From Amorphophallus konjac (taxonomy: Eukaryota > Streptophyta > Magnoliopsida > Alismatales > Araceae), in contig CM040125.1 in assembly GCA_022559845.1 (NCBI GenBank), positions 291,758,200-291,822,199 on the forward strand: a DNA stretch of 64,000 nucleotides. Direction: 5' to 3'. The notes beneath the pieces are model-generated. The model did no database searches. It was not told the origin of the DNA and saw only the letters and a list, made by a program, of their open reading frames with translations. Shown piece by piece: positions 35,192-45,077 of this stretch. How positions within the stretch are numbered: position 1 is the stretch's first letter; each line of letters starts with the position of its first letter. The position numbers and the translations under genes are program-made.

Positions 35192-35196
35192 GTCCC
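35192..35196. repeat. Target-site duplication, right copy (GTCCC)
   Basis: Matches 10479-10483. H sequence resumes here. Confidence 0.9.
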
Positions 35197-36599
35197 CAAA
35201 AGGGTCCAACCTACCCACCAAGCTGCACCTGTCCGCCTTCGCCTTGCTCGCGATGGAGCAGAAGGAAGGAGAGAAAGGGGCCTAGCCCCGAAAGAAGAAG
35301 AGGTGGTTGCGGACCCTCCGCGCCGTGAAAGCTTCCGGGTCCGTGCCCGCCAAGCCAACGTCCCTGCTATGGGACGGAGATTTCAACAACCTGCTGACCG
35401 GGCTCGGCTTGCGTATATCCCTCCTGCGGGAGGTCGACGACTGTCCCCTGTCCTGCATCAAGAACGGGGTCGAGAAGAGATGACCAACATGGTCGAGAAG
35501 TGAGGCAACCGCTCACTTGGACATCATCGACTGATGCAAGCAGCCACAGCCAACGAAGACTACTGCCCATCAATGACAGTTGAAGAAGATGCAATTGAAA
35601 AGATGATGGTGTCGTCAGTTGACGACAACGGCTATGATGATGGCTTTGAGATCGAAGCCGATGAAGCCGCCCCTAGGCGGGAAGAAACAAGAAGGACTTC
35701 TGTGTTCGAGATGCTGACCTTCTCGGAGCTGGCTAAGAGGAAGCTCCATCGACGGAGAAGAAGGATGCAGGTCTTCACTTGCAATATGGCTGGTACATTC
35801 AGCCGATATGGGGGGCTTCCTGAAGACCCTCGCGAGTTGGCTCAATTGGCCGCGAGGCCGGGGCCGAATATTCGAAGGGCGGAAGCCGCTAGAGAGCTCC
35901 TGGCGGCAGCTAAAGAAAATCAACCCCTGGCCTACCACCAGTTGAATGATGAGGCTGCAATATTAACCGCCAATGTAGTGACGGCGGAAGAAGAAGATGA
36001 TGTCCTTTTCGACATCCTGCCCGAGGGTACGTCCGGGGAAGCAATGGAGGCTATCCCCAGCACCGCAACCATGGACCCGACGGTCCTGATGTTACTTCAA
36101 AGATATCGATAAGAGATAGACTTGCTAAAGAAACAGCTGATGGAGAAGACTGAACAATCATCAGCTTCCAAGCCGCCTGAAGTCTAGGGCGAATCATCCC
36201 GGGGAGTGGTCCATCATGTCGACCCTCCGCCAATCTACACTATGCCCCAGCCGTCAGAGCCATGCTTGGCGACGACACAACAATGGCCGCTGCAACCGCT
36301 GATGCCGCCGGTGCTCCCTTAAGTGCACCAGACACCCCCATTGCTGCTCCCGCCACAGACGACCACTCTGGTCACCCCGTACTTGCAGCGAGCACACTTC
36401 TATCCAGAGCCAGTTGAGCCCACAGTCATGAACCGAATGATGGTGGAAAGGATGATCGAGCTGAAGCTCACAGAAAGAAGTGAAGGTGACTATGTCGCAT
36501 TTGATGCTTATCGGGTGCCATACTCGCAACACCATGCTGCCAAGCGGCTTCCCCCGGGGATCAACAAGTCGCCCAAGTTTGACAAGTTCAATGGGAAGG
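35192..36599 (+). pseudogene. gag: Element H gag, right part, truncated by F
   Basis: Continuation of H after the E insertion: VPKRVQPTHQAAP, then MMVSSVDDNGYDDGFEIEAD, MQVFTCNMAGTFSRYGGLPE and EGDYVAFDAYRVPYSQHHAA, stopping at FDKFNGK. It is colinear with E gag. TGA 35501, TAA 36110 and in-frame TAGs near 36186 and 36320 break it. The capsid-like core that should follow FNGK is displaced by element F and not found in the window. Confidence 0.88.
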
Positions 36600-36897
36600 T
36601 GTAGACACGCTATTTCTGACATCCCCTGAGAAAATCTCATATTACTATATGACGCCCCACAGTGGCTTTCGCATTCTGAATCGCTTAAGTACTTCCTATT
36701 TTTGAGTCTTCTTTCACCTTTTGAGTGGGTAACGTAACGCTTCTTCGGCATCCGAAAACTGCTTCGTTACAGAAATCATGTGGCATTCGGACGGCATCGC
36801 CACCAATCAGATGCATCAGAAGATTCCGGGGATAGGAAAATGTCTGACGGATGGCCGTCGACGCCCTTTCGGGGAATCCGGGGGGGTCTTCATGGAG

Positions 36898-37279
36898 CCG
36901 TCCAGGCCCCCGGACGCCTTCATGAAAATGAAAAAAATAAAAAAAACAAAAAAAAAACAAATAAAATAATAATTTCTTGAAGGCGTCCAGGTGCATGGAC
37001 GCCTTCATCATCTTGCTCACGGGCGCCCCCGACCCGCCGATCGGTTTGTCGTTTGAGAAAAAATCCAAAGTGTGAAGATGTCTTGCCAAGCAGACGCGCC
37101 CACTCGTGAGTCACGGGTGCCAACCAAAACCACGCGCTGTACCAAACCATGTGCGGCTTTCGGCGGGGTTCCAGTGGGTAGTTGCCTGGACGCCTTCTTG
37201 AAAGTATTAAAAATAAAAAAATAAAAACAATAAAATATTATTAATGCCCTGATGAAGCCGTCCAGGCCCCTGGACGCCT
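36898..37279. repeat. Hairpin motifs in F LTR
   Basis: Inverted repeats GCCGTCCAGG...GGACGCC at 36898-36919, 36980-37005 (GGCGTCCA/TGGACGCC) and 37258-37279 (GTCCAGGCCCCTGGAC), with a half-site at 37184-37195. Each lies beside a 40-60-bp A-rich tract. Confidence 0.75.
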
Positions 37280-37294
37280 CCATTCTCCGGATCT

Positions 37295-37304
37295 CTATAA
37301 ATAG
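37295..37304 (+). promoter_or_regulatory. TATA box of F LTR
   Basis: CTATAAATAG, identical to the TATA decamer of element A. Confidence 0.65.
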
Positions 37305-37923
37305 CAGACCCCCCCCCTCCGTCCGAGAGAGCTTTTGAAGAGTTCCGATAGGCTGCTAGAACCCAGAGGCTGTCGAATCCTTTTCTAGCTCGTAGGTTCT
37401 TTTCAGGAGGAGGTTCCGCGGGCTTCCCGGGTGCCCGTGCTCGCAAGAGGAAGGCCGCCTTCGTCCACCGTGCTTCCACGTCGTCCCTACGCTGCCGAAG
37501 CTCTGCCGGATCTCGCCATCGGCACATCTAATAAGCCAACTCTCTCCTTTTCTTCGTAGTTCTTTTGCATTCATCATCCTCCATTCTTCGTCTCTCTTCA
37601 TAAGGGAATCTTATACTTTTGCATAACTCCATTCATCATTGCATTTCCCTCCTACTCGTGTCCGAGAGGGGTTTAAAACCACACCAACCAGGTGTGTGTC
37701 CTGCTACGATTTCATCACTTTCATTGCAAGGGATTGATACTATACTGCCATTTTCAAATTCCGTTTATTTATTGTCTGTTGTTTTGCAAGGGTAACTAAA
37801 GAAAGACCTCTCCGTCGGTCGGCCGAAGGGGGAGAAAGAAGCAACCCGCCACTTCCTGCTAGTGAGATAGGCGCGATCATTTTCTTATTTTGGGGTCTTT
37901 GGCCCCTGGCGATCACATCATAA

Positions 37924-38400
37924 TCTCGAGGCCGCGGTGAGTCATTTCCCGCAATGGCCGTTTGAATTTCTATCTTTATATTTTTATGCTGCTTTTATGT
38001 CTTCCATACTCTCGAGGCCGCGGTGAGTTACTTCCCGCAATGGCCGTTTAAATTCCGTCATTTATATCTTGTCATATTCTCATCTGCTTATATTCTCAAG
38101 GCCGTGACGAGTCACTTCCCCAATGGCCGTTTAAATTTCCGTTCTTTATATTCTCCCCATATTCTGTTATATTCTTATCTGCTCATATTCTCGAGGCCGC
38201 GGCGAGTCACTTCCCGTAATGGCCGTTTGAATTCTATCCTTTTTTTGTATATCTTGAATTGCTTCTATATCTGCTATACTCTCGAGGCCGCGGCGAGTCA
38301 CTTCTCGCAATGGCCGTTTCAATTCTTGCTATTTTATTTTTGCACCATTCCCGTCCCCCCGAGGCCGCGGCGAGTCACTTCCCGCTATGGCCGTTTAACC
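37924..38400 (+). repeat. Six tandem repeats in F LTR
   Basis: Core TCGAGGCCGCGGTGAGTCA followed by TTCCCGCAATGGCCGTTT, at about 37925, 38010, 38095, 38190, 38281 and 38358. The conserved 45-bp core is separated by T-rich spacers of variable length. Confidence 0.9.
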
Positions 38401-38579
38401 CCCATATTTTGTTATATTGCATATGTCCCGCACGCCCCGCCGGAGCAATCTTTCGTGGTGGCCTCTCTCCTCTTCTCTCTTATTTCTGTGTTGCAGCAAA
38501 GCAAAAAAAAGTAAAACAAAACAAAAACGCGAGCCCTCGCGCTCCGCATCATTCCAACCGCGTGAAGTCGCTCACAGAT

Positions 38580-38597
38580 TGGCGATCACGGTGGGAC
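38580..38597 (+). other. Element F primer-binding site
   Basis: TGGCGATCACGGTGGGAC, 3 nt after the LTR end and identical to that of element A. Probably tRNA-Arg. Confidence 0.75.
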
Positions 38598-39137
38598 TTC
38601 TGCTTGCTTTCCTACAGTTACCCTTGCAGTTTCTTGTGATTTGCTTTACTATCTCTTGCGCGTTGTTATATCTTTGTTGTGTTATTGTTCTGTTGTGCTC
38701 CATATATCTGTCAGCATTCCATTGTATACATCCTATCCCCCTTTTCTAGTCTTTTTTATTTTTTTCTAAGGATCACCCTCTCTCGATGAAGGAAGGACTC
38801 TCCGTTCGGGAATTCCTCTCGACGGACTAGAATCTCCTCCACCAGGACCTCCGTAAGTCCCCGACAGTGAAGAATCTCCTCTTCGTTCACTGGGCTAGTT
38901 GTACCATTGAAGTTCCCCGGAGTTAGTCGACCCATTCGTGGTGAGACGAGAGCCCCTAGCTGACACGGCGGTGAACAAATTGGGATTCGGGTCCTTTCTA
39001 TTTTGTGTGAACTTCAGAAAAACAAAAAAAATCAAAAAGGAAAAATGAAAAAATTGGACGTAAGGCATTCACTTGTGTGTTAATCTCTGCTAATCATTTG
39101 CTGGTGTATGCTATTACGCTCTCGAAAAATATGATGG
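38598..39137. other. Element F 5' leader, no gene
   Basis: T-rich and untranslated. No ORF or domain is seen. Confidence 0.5.
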
Positions 39138-41998
39138 ATGGCTGAATATTATTACAATTGTTTCGAGGCCGACGCCTTCCGTTATGGGTCTCAAATGCGT
39201 GACCCAGGTCACGGCTCTTATGGGGTCTATAACTCAGACTGGGGCTATCAGCCTGACCCACATGTTCATCCCATGAATGTTGGCCCGTCCTATAAACCCT
39301 CATATGGAATACAGGCCACTGTTAGTGGAGCTTCCCCCTCCACTAGTGTTCCCTATGCCTGGGATTTCATGGTTTCTCATATCGACTCTCTCAGCTCTCA
39401 ACTTGGAGCCTTACAGGCTGTTATTGAGATGAAATTTCTTCCTCCTTCTCCTCCTCAAGCCAACCCCCTTCACGCACAAATCATTGAAATAGATAAGGAG
39501 TGGAAGAAGATAAGGGATGAGTATGAGCAAGATGATCTTCCAAGTCATTACGATCAAGTGGACGCCGTCTACCCACCATCCATTCATTACGCTGATTCAT
39601 ATGTTCCTCTACCTTCACATTCACATTCATATACGCAAAATCTTCCATGCCAATAGACATCACCTCCCCTCATTAATACGTATCCCTCATGGCATCCATT
39701 CGAACTTGACGACTATGGAGAAGTGGAAATGGCACCTGATGAAATTTTTCAAGATTTTGAAGAACCACCCATTCCGTGTTTTCTCGTCACCCTCTTCCAC
39801 CACCACCAGAAGATCTCCTTGCTCAGGATGAAACCACTATCGCACCAACTCTGAGTTTTCTTCATTCCTTCCCTCTTCCACCACCACCAGAAGAAGCCCC
39901 TGCTCAGGATGAAGTCACCGTTCCTACCTCTACCTATGAGACATCATGGTGTTACGATGTTGAGTCCATATACCAACAACCCGCGTCAACGCACCGTGAA
40001 TCATCCCCTACCCTAAACCCCTCACATACCATCAAAATCCGACGCTTCTTACGTACTAAGCCTCCTACTGTCATCCCTCTAACTACACAAGTAACCCCCA
40101 TACCATCAGTCTCCATTGAGCCTCCTGTTAACCTTTGTCCCCAACCCAGTAACTTTCCATCGTCCCCACTTAAGGCCTTCACCATCCCTGTAACCTCAAA
40201 CCCATTCGACCCCTTTCCCAAACCCGTGATTAACTCTAACCAGGGTTCATCTATTTTTGCACCCAAGCCAACCTCCTCTGCTTCCGAGCAAGGGGAAAAG
40301 CTTATCGTGTTTCAATCTCTACCTACCCTTCTTACAACTCTTTCCATTGAACCTCCATTACCCGTTGAGCCTGTTGTCTCAATCTCACCTCCTTCCACCA
40401 CCTCTCGGAGTGGGTGTCTTTCTAAAAATACATGTGCCAAAGATGATGTTCAAGAATCGGACAAGAAGAATTTGGCCACGGCAATGCCATTCAAGATCCA
40501 AGATTTCATTTGCCGAATGTCGATTCGGGTTCTTGTGCCGGTCACCTTTGAGAAGGCCGAATTTCCATCTGCACCAATACCCATCAAGAAGGACTCTCAC
40601 GAATTGGTGCTGACCAAATCAGCGGCCAAAACAATAAAGTTCACATTACTCATTGGCCAACATTCTTTTACAGCTTTCATTACCCCTTGTTCGGTCATAG
40701 TCCAAATGACTAATCAAGAGAGGGGTTTCTCCTCCAGCATAGTAATGACACATTCCACTGCAAAGGGGATAATGAACTCTGTGCTTGAGGGCCAGTCAGT
40801 GCAGTTCTTGCTGGGAGCTTTTGACATCATGTCTACTTCCCACCAACTTCAATGCAAGGGACGAACGCCTATGCTACCCAGCATGATCACGTGTGATATT
40901 CCAACAGCCTTGAGCAGTGCCCCAAAAATGAAGCTCCTTATGCCGAGCATCCAACTTCCAATGATAGACACCATTCATCTATCACGGGAGTTATTTCCAA
41001 AGGAGCCATTTCATGTCAAGATCCTTTCTTCACAAGCGGAACTCTTAAATCTTTGTTTTGATATTTTGCCAAGAGAGTTACCGTTCATGTACGAATGTCC
41101 AAAGGGCCTTATTAGAAGTCCATCAAATGAGAGCCTGTGGGCCCTGACCGTACCGATTGACCCGGTTGGTCAGAGAAAGAAGAGGCCTTCTGCCTGGGCA
41201 CATCATTGGGATCGGCATGCAAACCCAGGAGGCCGAGAACTTGTGTTGAAGGTTGAAGGGCCGCACTATGAGAGAGTATCTACCATGAAGAGGGAAAAGC
41301 ATAAAGTGAAGCTTAAGGAGAATAAATCCCTTGTTGAAGGAGCCCACATTAGTTCATCCACTTCCTATCCAAGTTCATCACTGCTCATGCTGCTATTCAG
41401 CTTCATTTTATGGGCAGTCCATTGGTTAAGGACACACCTTCCGTCATCAAGCCCCTCTACTCTAGGGTCCCTGAACCCTCACATCCCTTGTTGTCCGGAG
41501 CTTCCGGACCGCTACATTCATCCCTGTCCGGAACCTCCGGACCCCTCCCTATTTAATTCCATGTCTCTATCCATCTCTCACCCCCATCCGGAACCTCCGG
41601 ATTTCTTATCTTATTCTCCATCTCTCTCAGGGCATCGCGTCCATCCTTCCCATATCCACTCGGAACCTCCGGGCCTCTCCTTCTTTCGATTTATCCTTTT
41701 GTTCTTTCGAGTCATCGCATCCTTCGTTCTTTTCACCCCTTTGAATTGCCTTTTTACATACTTCCCAGGGCATCGTGTCCCTCATGATCTTCTTCCTCCG
41801 GAACCTCCAGATTCATTTCCCCATGATTCTCCTCTTTTACTTCCGGACACTTCGGATCTGCCTCTCTCAATTCATCAATTTCTGATTTCTCTCGATCTCG
41901 CTCCCGGGTTCGACCCGGTTCCTTCCACATTAACTTCCTCGGGCACCTGCCCATTCTCACACCATTTCCGAGGCTTTAGTCCTCACTATTTTCTTTGA
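39138..41998 (+). pseudogene. Element F proline-rich ORF of unknown function
   Basis: A first part (39138-39656, 172 codons, MAEYYYNCF) with a Tyr/Gly/His-rich N-terminus and helix QIIEIDKEWKKIRDEYEQD ends in TAG, continues in frame (INTYPSWHPFELDDYGEVEM), then shifts near 39780 into a 740-codon frame. This carries two PLPPPPE-x2-x-AQDE repeats, a long Pro/Ser/Thr linker, a folded-looking region (about 40500-41160; VLVPVTFEKAEFPSAP, LLIGQHSFTAFITPCSVIVQ, FLLGAFDIM) and a C-terminal tail with EPPD motifs. It lacks the gag core, zinc knuckle and RT motifs. It takes the place of gag-RT between primer site and integrase. I do not recognise the family; a degenerate retropepsin in the central region is possible but not shown. 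Confidence 0.6.
41490..41866 (+). repeat. Palindromic GTCCGGAACCTCCGGAC motif, about six copies
   Basis: Near-perfect copies start at about 41494 and 41527; diverged copies are at about 41586, 41659, 41795 and 41851. In frame they encode CPEPPD-type peptides. Confidence 0.75.
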
Positions 41999-42069
41999 TT
42001 TCCTCTCATCCTGTAAATTCTTCTAGGTATCTTTCACCTAAATCTGGTTTTATCCCCACTTATTTAAAA

Positions 42070-43236
42070 TAAACTGCCCTAGTTGGAGGTCTACTCTATA
42101 GGAGAAGCCTTACCGGTGTTCTGTTAAGGTGTCTTGATGACGATGAGGTCTCGAAATGTGTAGAGGAAGCACACTCTGGTCTGTGCGGTGGCCATGTGAA
42201 TAGCCAAATGCTCGCTAAGAAGATCATTCGGCAAGGCTTTTACTGGCCCACTATGGAAGAGGATTGCGCCGTCTATGTCCGTAGGTGTGTCAAGTGTCAA
42301 CTTCATGCCGATAAAATTCATTCACCATCCTCCTCACTTCATCCAATATCCTCCCCATTACCTTTCTCCATGTGGGCATTCGACATCATTGGTCCCCTAG
42401 GTGATCCTAACTCCATCACCAATCAGAAATCTTTCATCCTCACTGCAACAGAGTACTTCACCAAATGGGCCGAAGTCGAAGCTTACGCAGAAATCAACGA
42501 GTCAATAGTCTACAAGTTCATCATGAAGAACATCCTCACCAGGTTCGGCATCCCAAGCACAATCGTCATCGATAATGGGTCACAGTTCATTTCTCAGGGT
42601 CTTCAATACCTCTGCAAAAGGTACGCAATCGCATTGCATCATTCATCACCTTATTACCCACAAGGTAATGGCCAAGCAAAGGCCACCAATAAAAAATTGA
42701 TCAAAATCATAAAGAAAACCTACGAGTCTAGTAAGTTTTCAGACTGGCCGGAGAAGCTTATCGAAGCTCTATAGGCCTATCGCACTTCAATCCGTACTCC
42801 CACCGGGCAGACTCCGTTTGCCCTTACTTATGGGATGGAAGCGGTAGTCCCGTGCGAGACTCTAATCCCTTCTCTCAGAGTACAATTGGATGAGAAATTT
42901 TCCTCGATGAACGTCGTAATTCACTCCTTGCCCAGTTGGAACTCTTAGACGAGAAGCGGCTGGCCGCTGCCGAGCATGCGCGTGTGTATTAAAATAGACT
43001 CGCTCGTTTTTACCAAAAGAAAGTCATTGAGAGAAAATTCAAAATCCGTGAGATGGTCGTAAAAAGAAGTTTTGTCAAACCTGGAGGGCCGCGTTCTAAA
43101 CTCCAACCCAATTCGGAAGAAGCCTACGTGATTCAGGCTATGTATCCTGGCAACGCCTACAGACTAGTCGATGCTGAAGGGACCGAGTTATCCCACCCTT
43201 GGAATGGGCTTTATCTTATAAAATACTACCCTTAGA
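42070..43236 (+). pseudogene. int: Element F integrase with lost catalytic Glu
   Basis: Starts without an ATG at GGLLYRRSLTGVLLRC (about 42085), typical of the RT-integrase linker. Zinc region: EAHSGLCGGH and CVKCQ. Core: AFDIIGP (Asp kept), IDNGSQF (Asp kept) and GNGQAKATNKKL, where Lys replaces the catalytic Glu normally found in QAEATN. A TAG at 42773 follows LIEAL, then [16 protein letters not shown] continues in frame. A frameshift near 42900 precedes the C-terminal part (MVVKRSFVKPGG...LVDAEGTELSHPWNGLYLIKYYP, to 43235). Both the stop and the E-to-K change predict an inactive enzyme. Confidence 0.9.
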
Positions 43237-45077
43237 TAAGTGTCAAAAAACAACAAAAAAACTAAAAAGAAAAGAAAACAACAAAAAATCAAAATAATGA
43301 AAAATAACAAAAATATGTATATACAACAACAAAACCCCCCAAAAAATATATATATAGAAAAAGAGAGAAAGAAAATAAAATTCAAAATACCGATGCCTGG
43401 GAGTCACCATGTTGTTAAGTCACTACATCCAACCTCCATGATGGGATAGGGCCCATTCAGACTTGGTAGGCACCGGGTCTTGGTCTGCCAGAACCATGGA
43501 GATCCCTGTCCAGCCACATCGGCCTATGCTCGCTCAAAGGAAGCCAACATGTACACACTTACGTATTTTATCCAAAAAGTTGGTAGCATCACCTATGGCG
43601 GGGCCTCACCCAAAAGATCTCCAGAAGCTATAATCTTTATTCTCTTCTCTCCGACCAAATGAGACAGCCAGCGCCCTTAAAACGCTGAGCATAAGAAACC
43701 AAAACTCAAACCCCTTAAGGCAAGAGTAGGATCCATTTCCTCAAGCATCGGTCCGAGCACGAGAAGAGGGCAGTGTCCCCGTAGGCATGTAAGAGGGATT
43801 CCACAACGTCAAACGACTATATCTCTCTCACAAAAAAGAAGCACAAAATCAAAATTAGAGGAAAAGCCTGGTCGTAACCGTGCCTGATTCGATAAATGAA
43901 ACCCCTCAAAGCAAAAATCTAAATCTGCAAAAGGGGCCATGGAACGTAAACGCTCGAGATCTGGTCTGAAGTTGTCCGAAAGGGAAGAGTTAAAGGGGCC
44001 CTTATTTGGCTCGCCGGGTTAACGGTTTTGCCGGTTCTCTCAGGAGGTTTATCCTCTACACTCTTTCTTCTTCCTTTAAAGATGAAAGCTTGATGGAGTG
44101 TCTGAACGGTGAAACCCGCCAAGGTCTGTGACCTTATTTTAACACACACACATGGCTGTCTACTTCGAAGAGCAAAAGCTATCGCTGCGAAGGAGTCTCT
44201 GTGTTTCTGGCTGGTCAAGACCCCTGTCTACCACCTTGATGTCTTCTTATTTAACCTTGGGCTTATGCCAATGCAAGCGCGTCACCTCTGGGTGCGACGG
44301 CGTCTGATTCCGGGTCAGCGTCGCGCGATTGGTTGTTAAGATTCTAGGGTGTTCAATCATATACCATCTAGAGTTGTGAGGAAGTAGACCCGGGTCGGGT
44401 AAATCACTTACCTCGATCACTTTTTGGGTGAATCCCTGTGGTCGGAAGCGACTGGGAGCCTAAGCATGGCATGACGACATTGTCATCAGGGTAAGTCTTA
44501 GCTGGCGGGATTATCATTCGAGGGGTCTAGAGGCCCAAATCAACCTAGATGTGCACTTAGGATACTTGGGAGGTTAGTAAGAAACCCCTGTTCTCATGTA
44601 GGTTAGATGCCATTTGGGTGCTTACCGGACGTTAGCAACAAAAAGATGATAAACAACAAAAAAGAGGAAAATATAGATATTTGCAAAAAAAAGAAAAAAA
44701 ACAAAACAAAAAAAATAATAAAATAGAATAAATAACACACAAAAAAATGCCAGAAAAAAAATAAAAACAAATCATTTTGCATGATTGCATTTGTATGCAG
44801 CATTTCACTTTTAAATCCCGCTTGCATTCGTGTGCTTGTCTGTCGCATTCATTCATTGCATCTTTCCTTTGCCTTTATTAATAAAGGCTTGGCCCCTTGA
44901 CCCATTATCAAGGATAGTTAAGACAAACATCTGCTTATTGAGCAAGGGGCCAAGTCAGAACAGAGATACTGACTTGTTTGTTTCAGTGATGTGTGCAGGG
45001 ATTTAAGATAGCAAGAATGAGATGAAAATCAAACAAAATCAAATCTTTTATTCCATTCTTAAATAAGAAATTGTACA
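43237..45077. other. Element F non-coding region between integrase and antisense gene
   Basis: No gene is supported. It contains A-rich tracts (43240-43385, 44636-44770) and a perfect 12-bp inverted repeat, CTTGGCCCCTTG at 44888-44899 and CAAGGGGCCAAG at 44943-44954. By analogy with E this is the convergent 3'-UTR zone. Confidence 0.5.

Larger units (their letters stand above)
6159..36599 (+). mobile_element. Element H: old Tat-like Ty3/gypsy host element, interrupted by E
   Basis: Plus-strand element made of 5' LTR 6159-9777, primer site, leader ORF and gag. It is split at 10483/35192 by element E and cut at 36599 by element F; its remainder is not in the window. It belongs to the same family as E: leader ORF, gag and LTR all align, but the LTR is clearly more diverged. 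The reading frame is continuous across the E insertion (VWVP then VPKRV, the overlap being the GTCCC duplication). Confidence 0.88.
36600..38576 (+). repeat. Element F 5' LTR
   Basis: 1,977 bp, TGTAGACAC...GCTCACA. It contains GTCCAGG-CC-CCTGGAC hairpins next to A-rich tracts, a TATA box and six 70-95-bp tandem repeats. Confidence 0.82.

Noticed and set aside
44888..44954. Perfect 12-bp inverted repeat as a possible transposon end or terminator
   Set aside because: Only 43 bases apart, no transposase or target duplication, and a bacterial-type terminator makes no sense here; kept only as a note in the F non-coding region.
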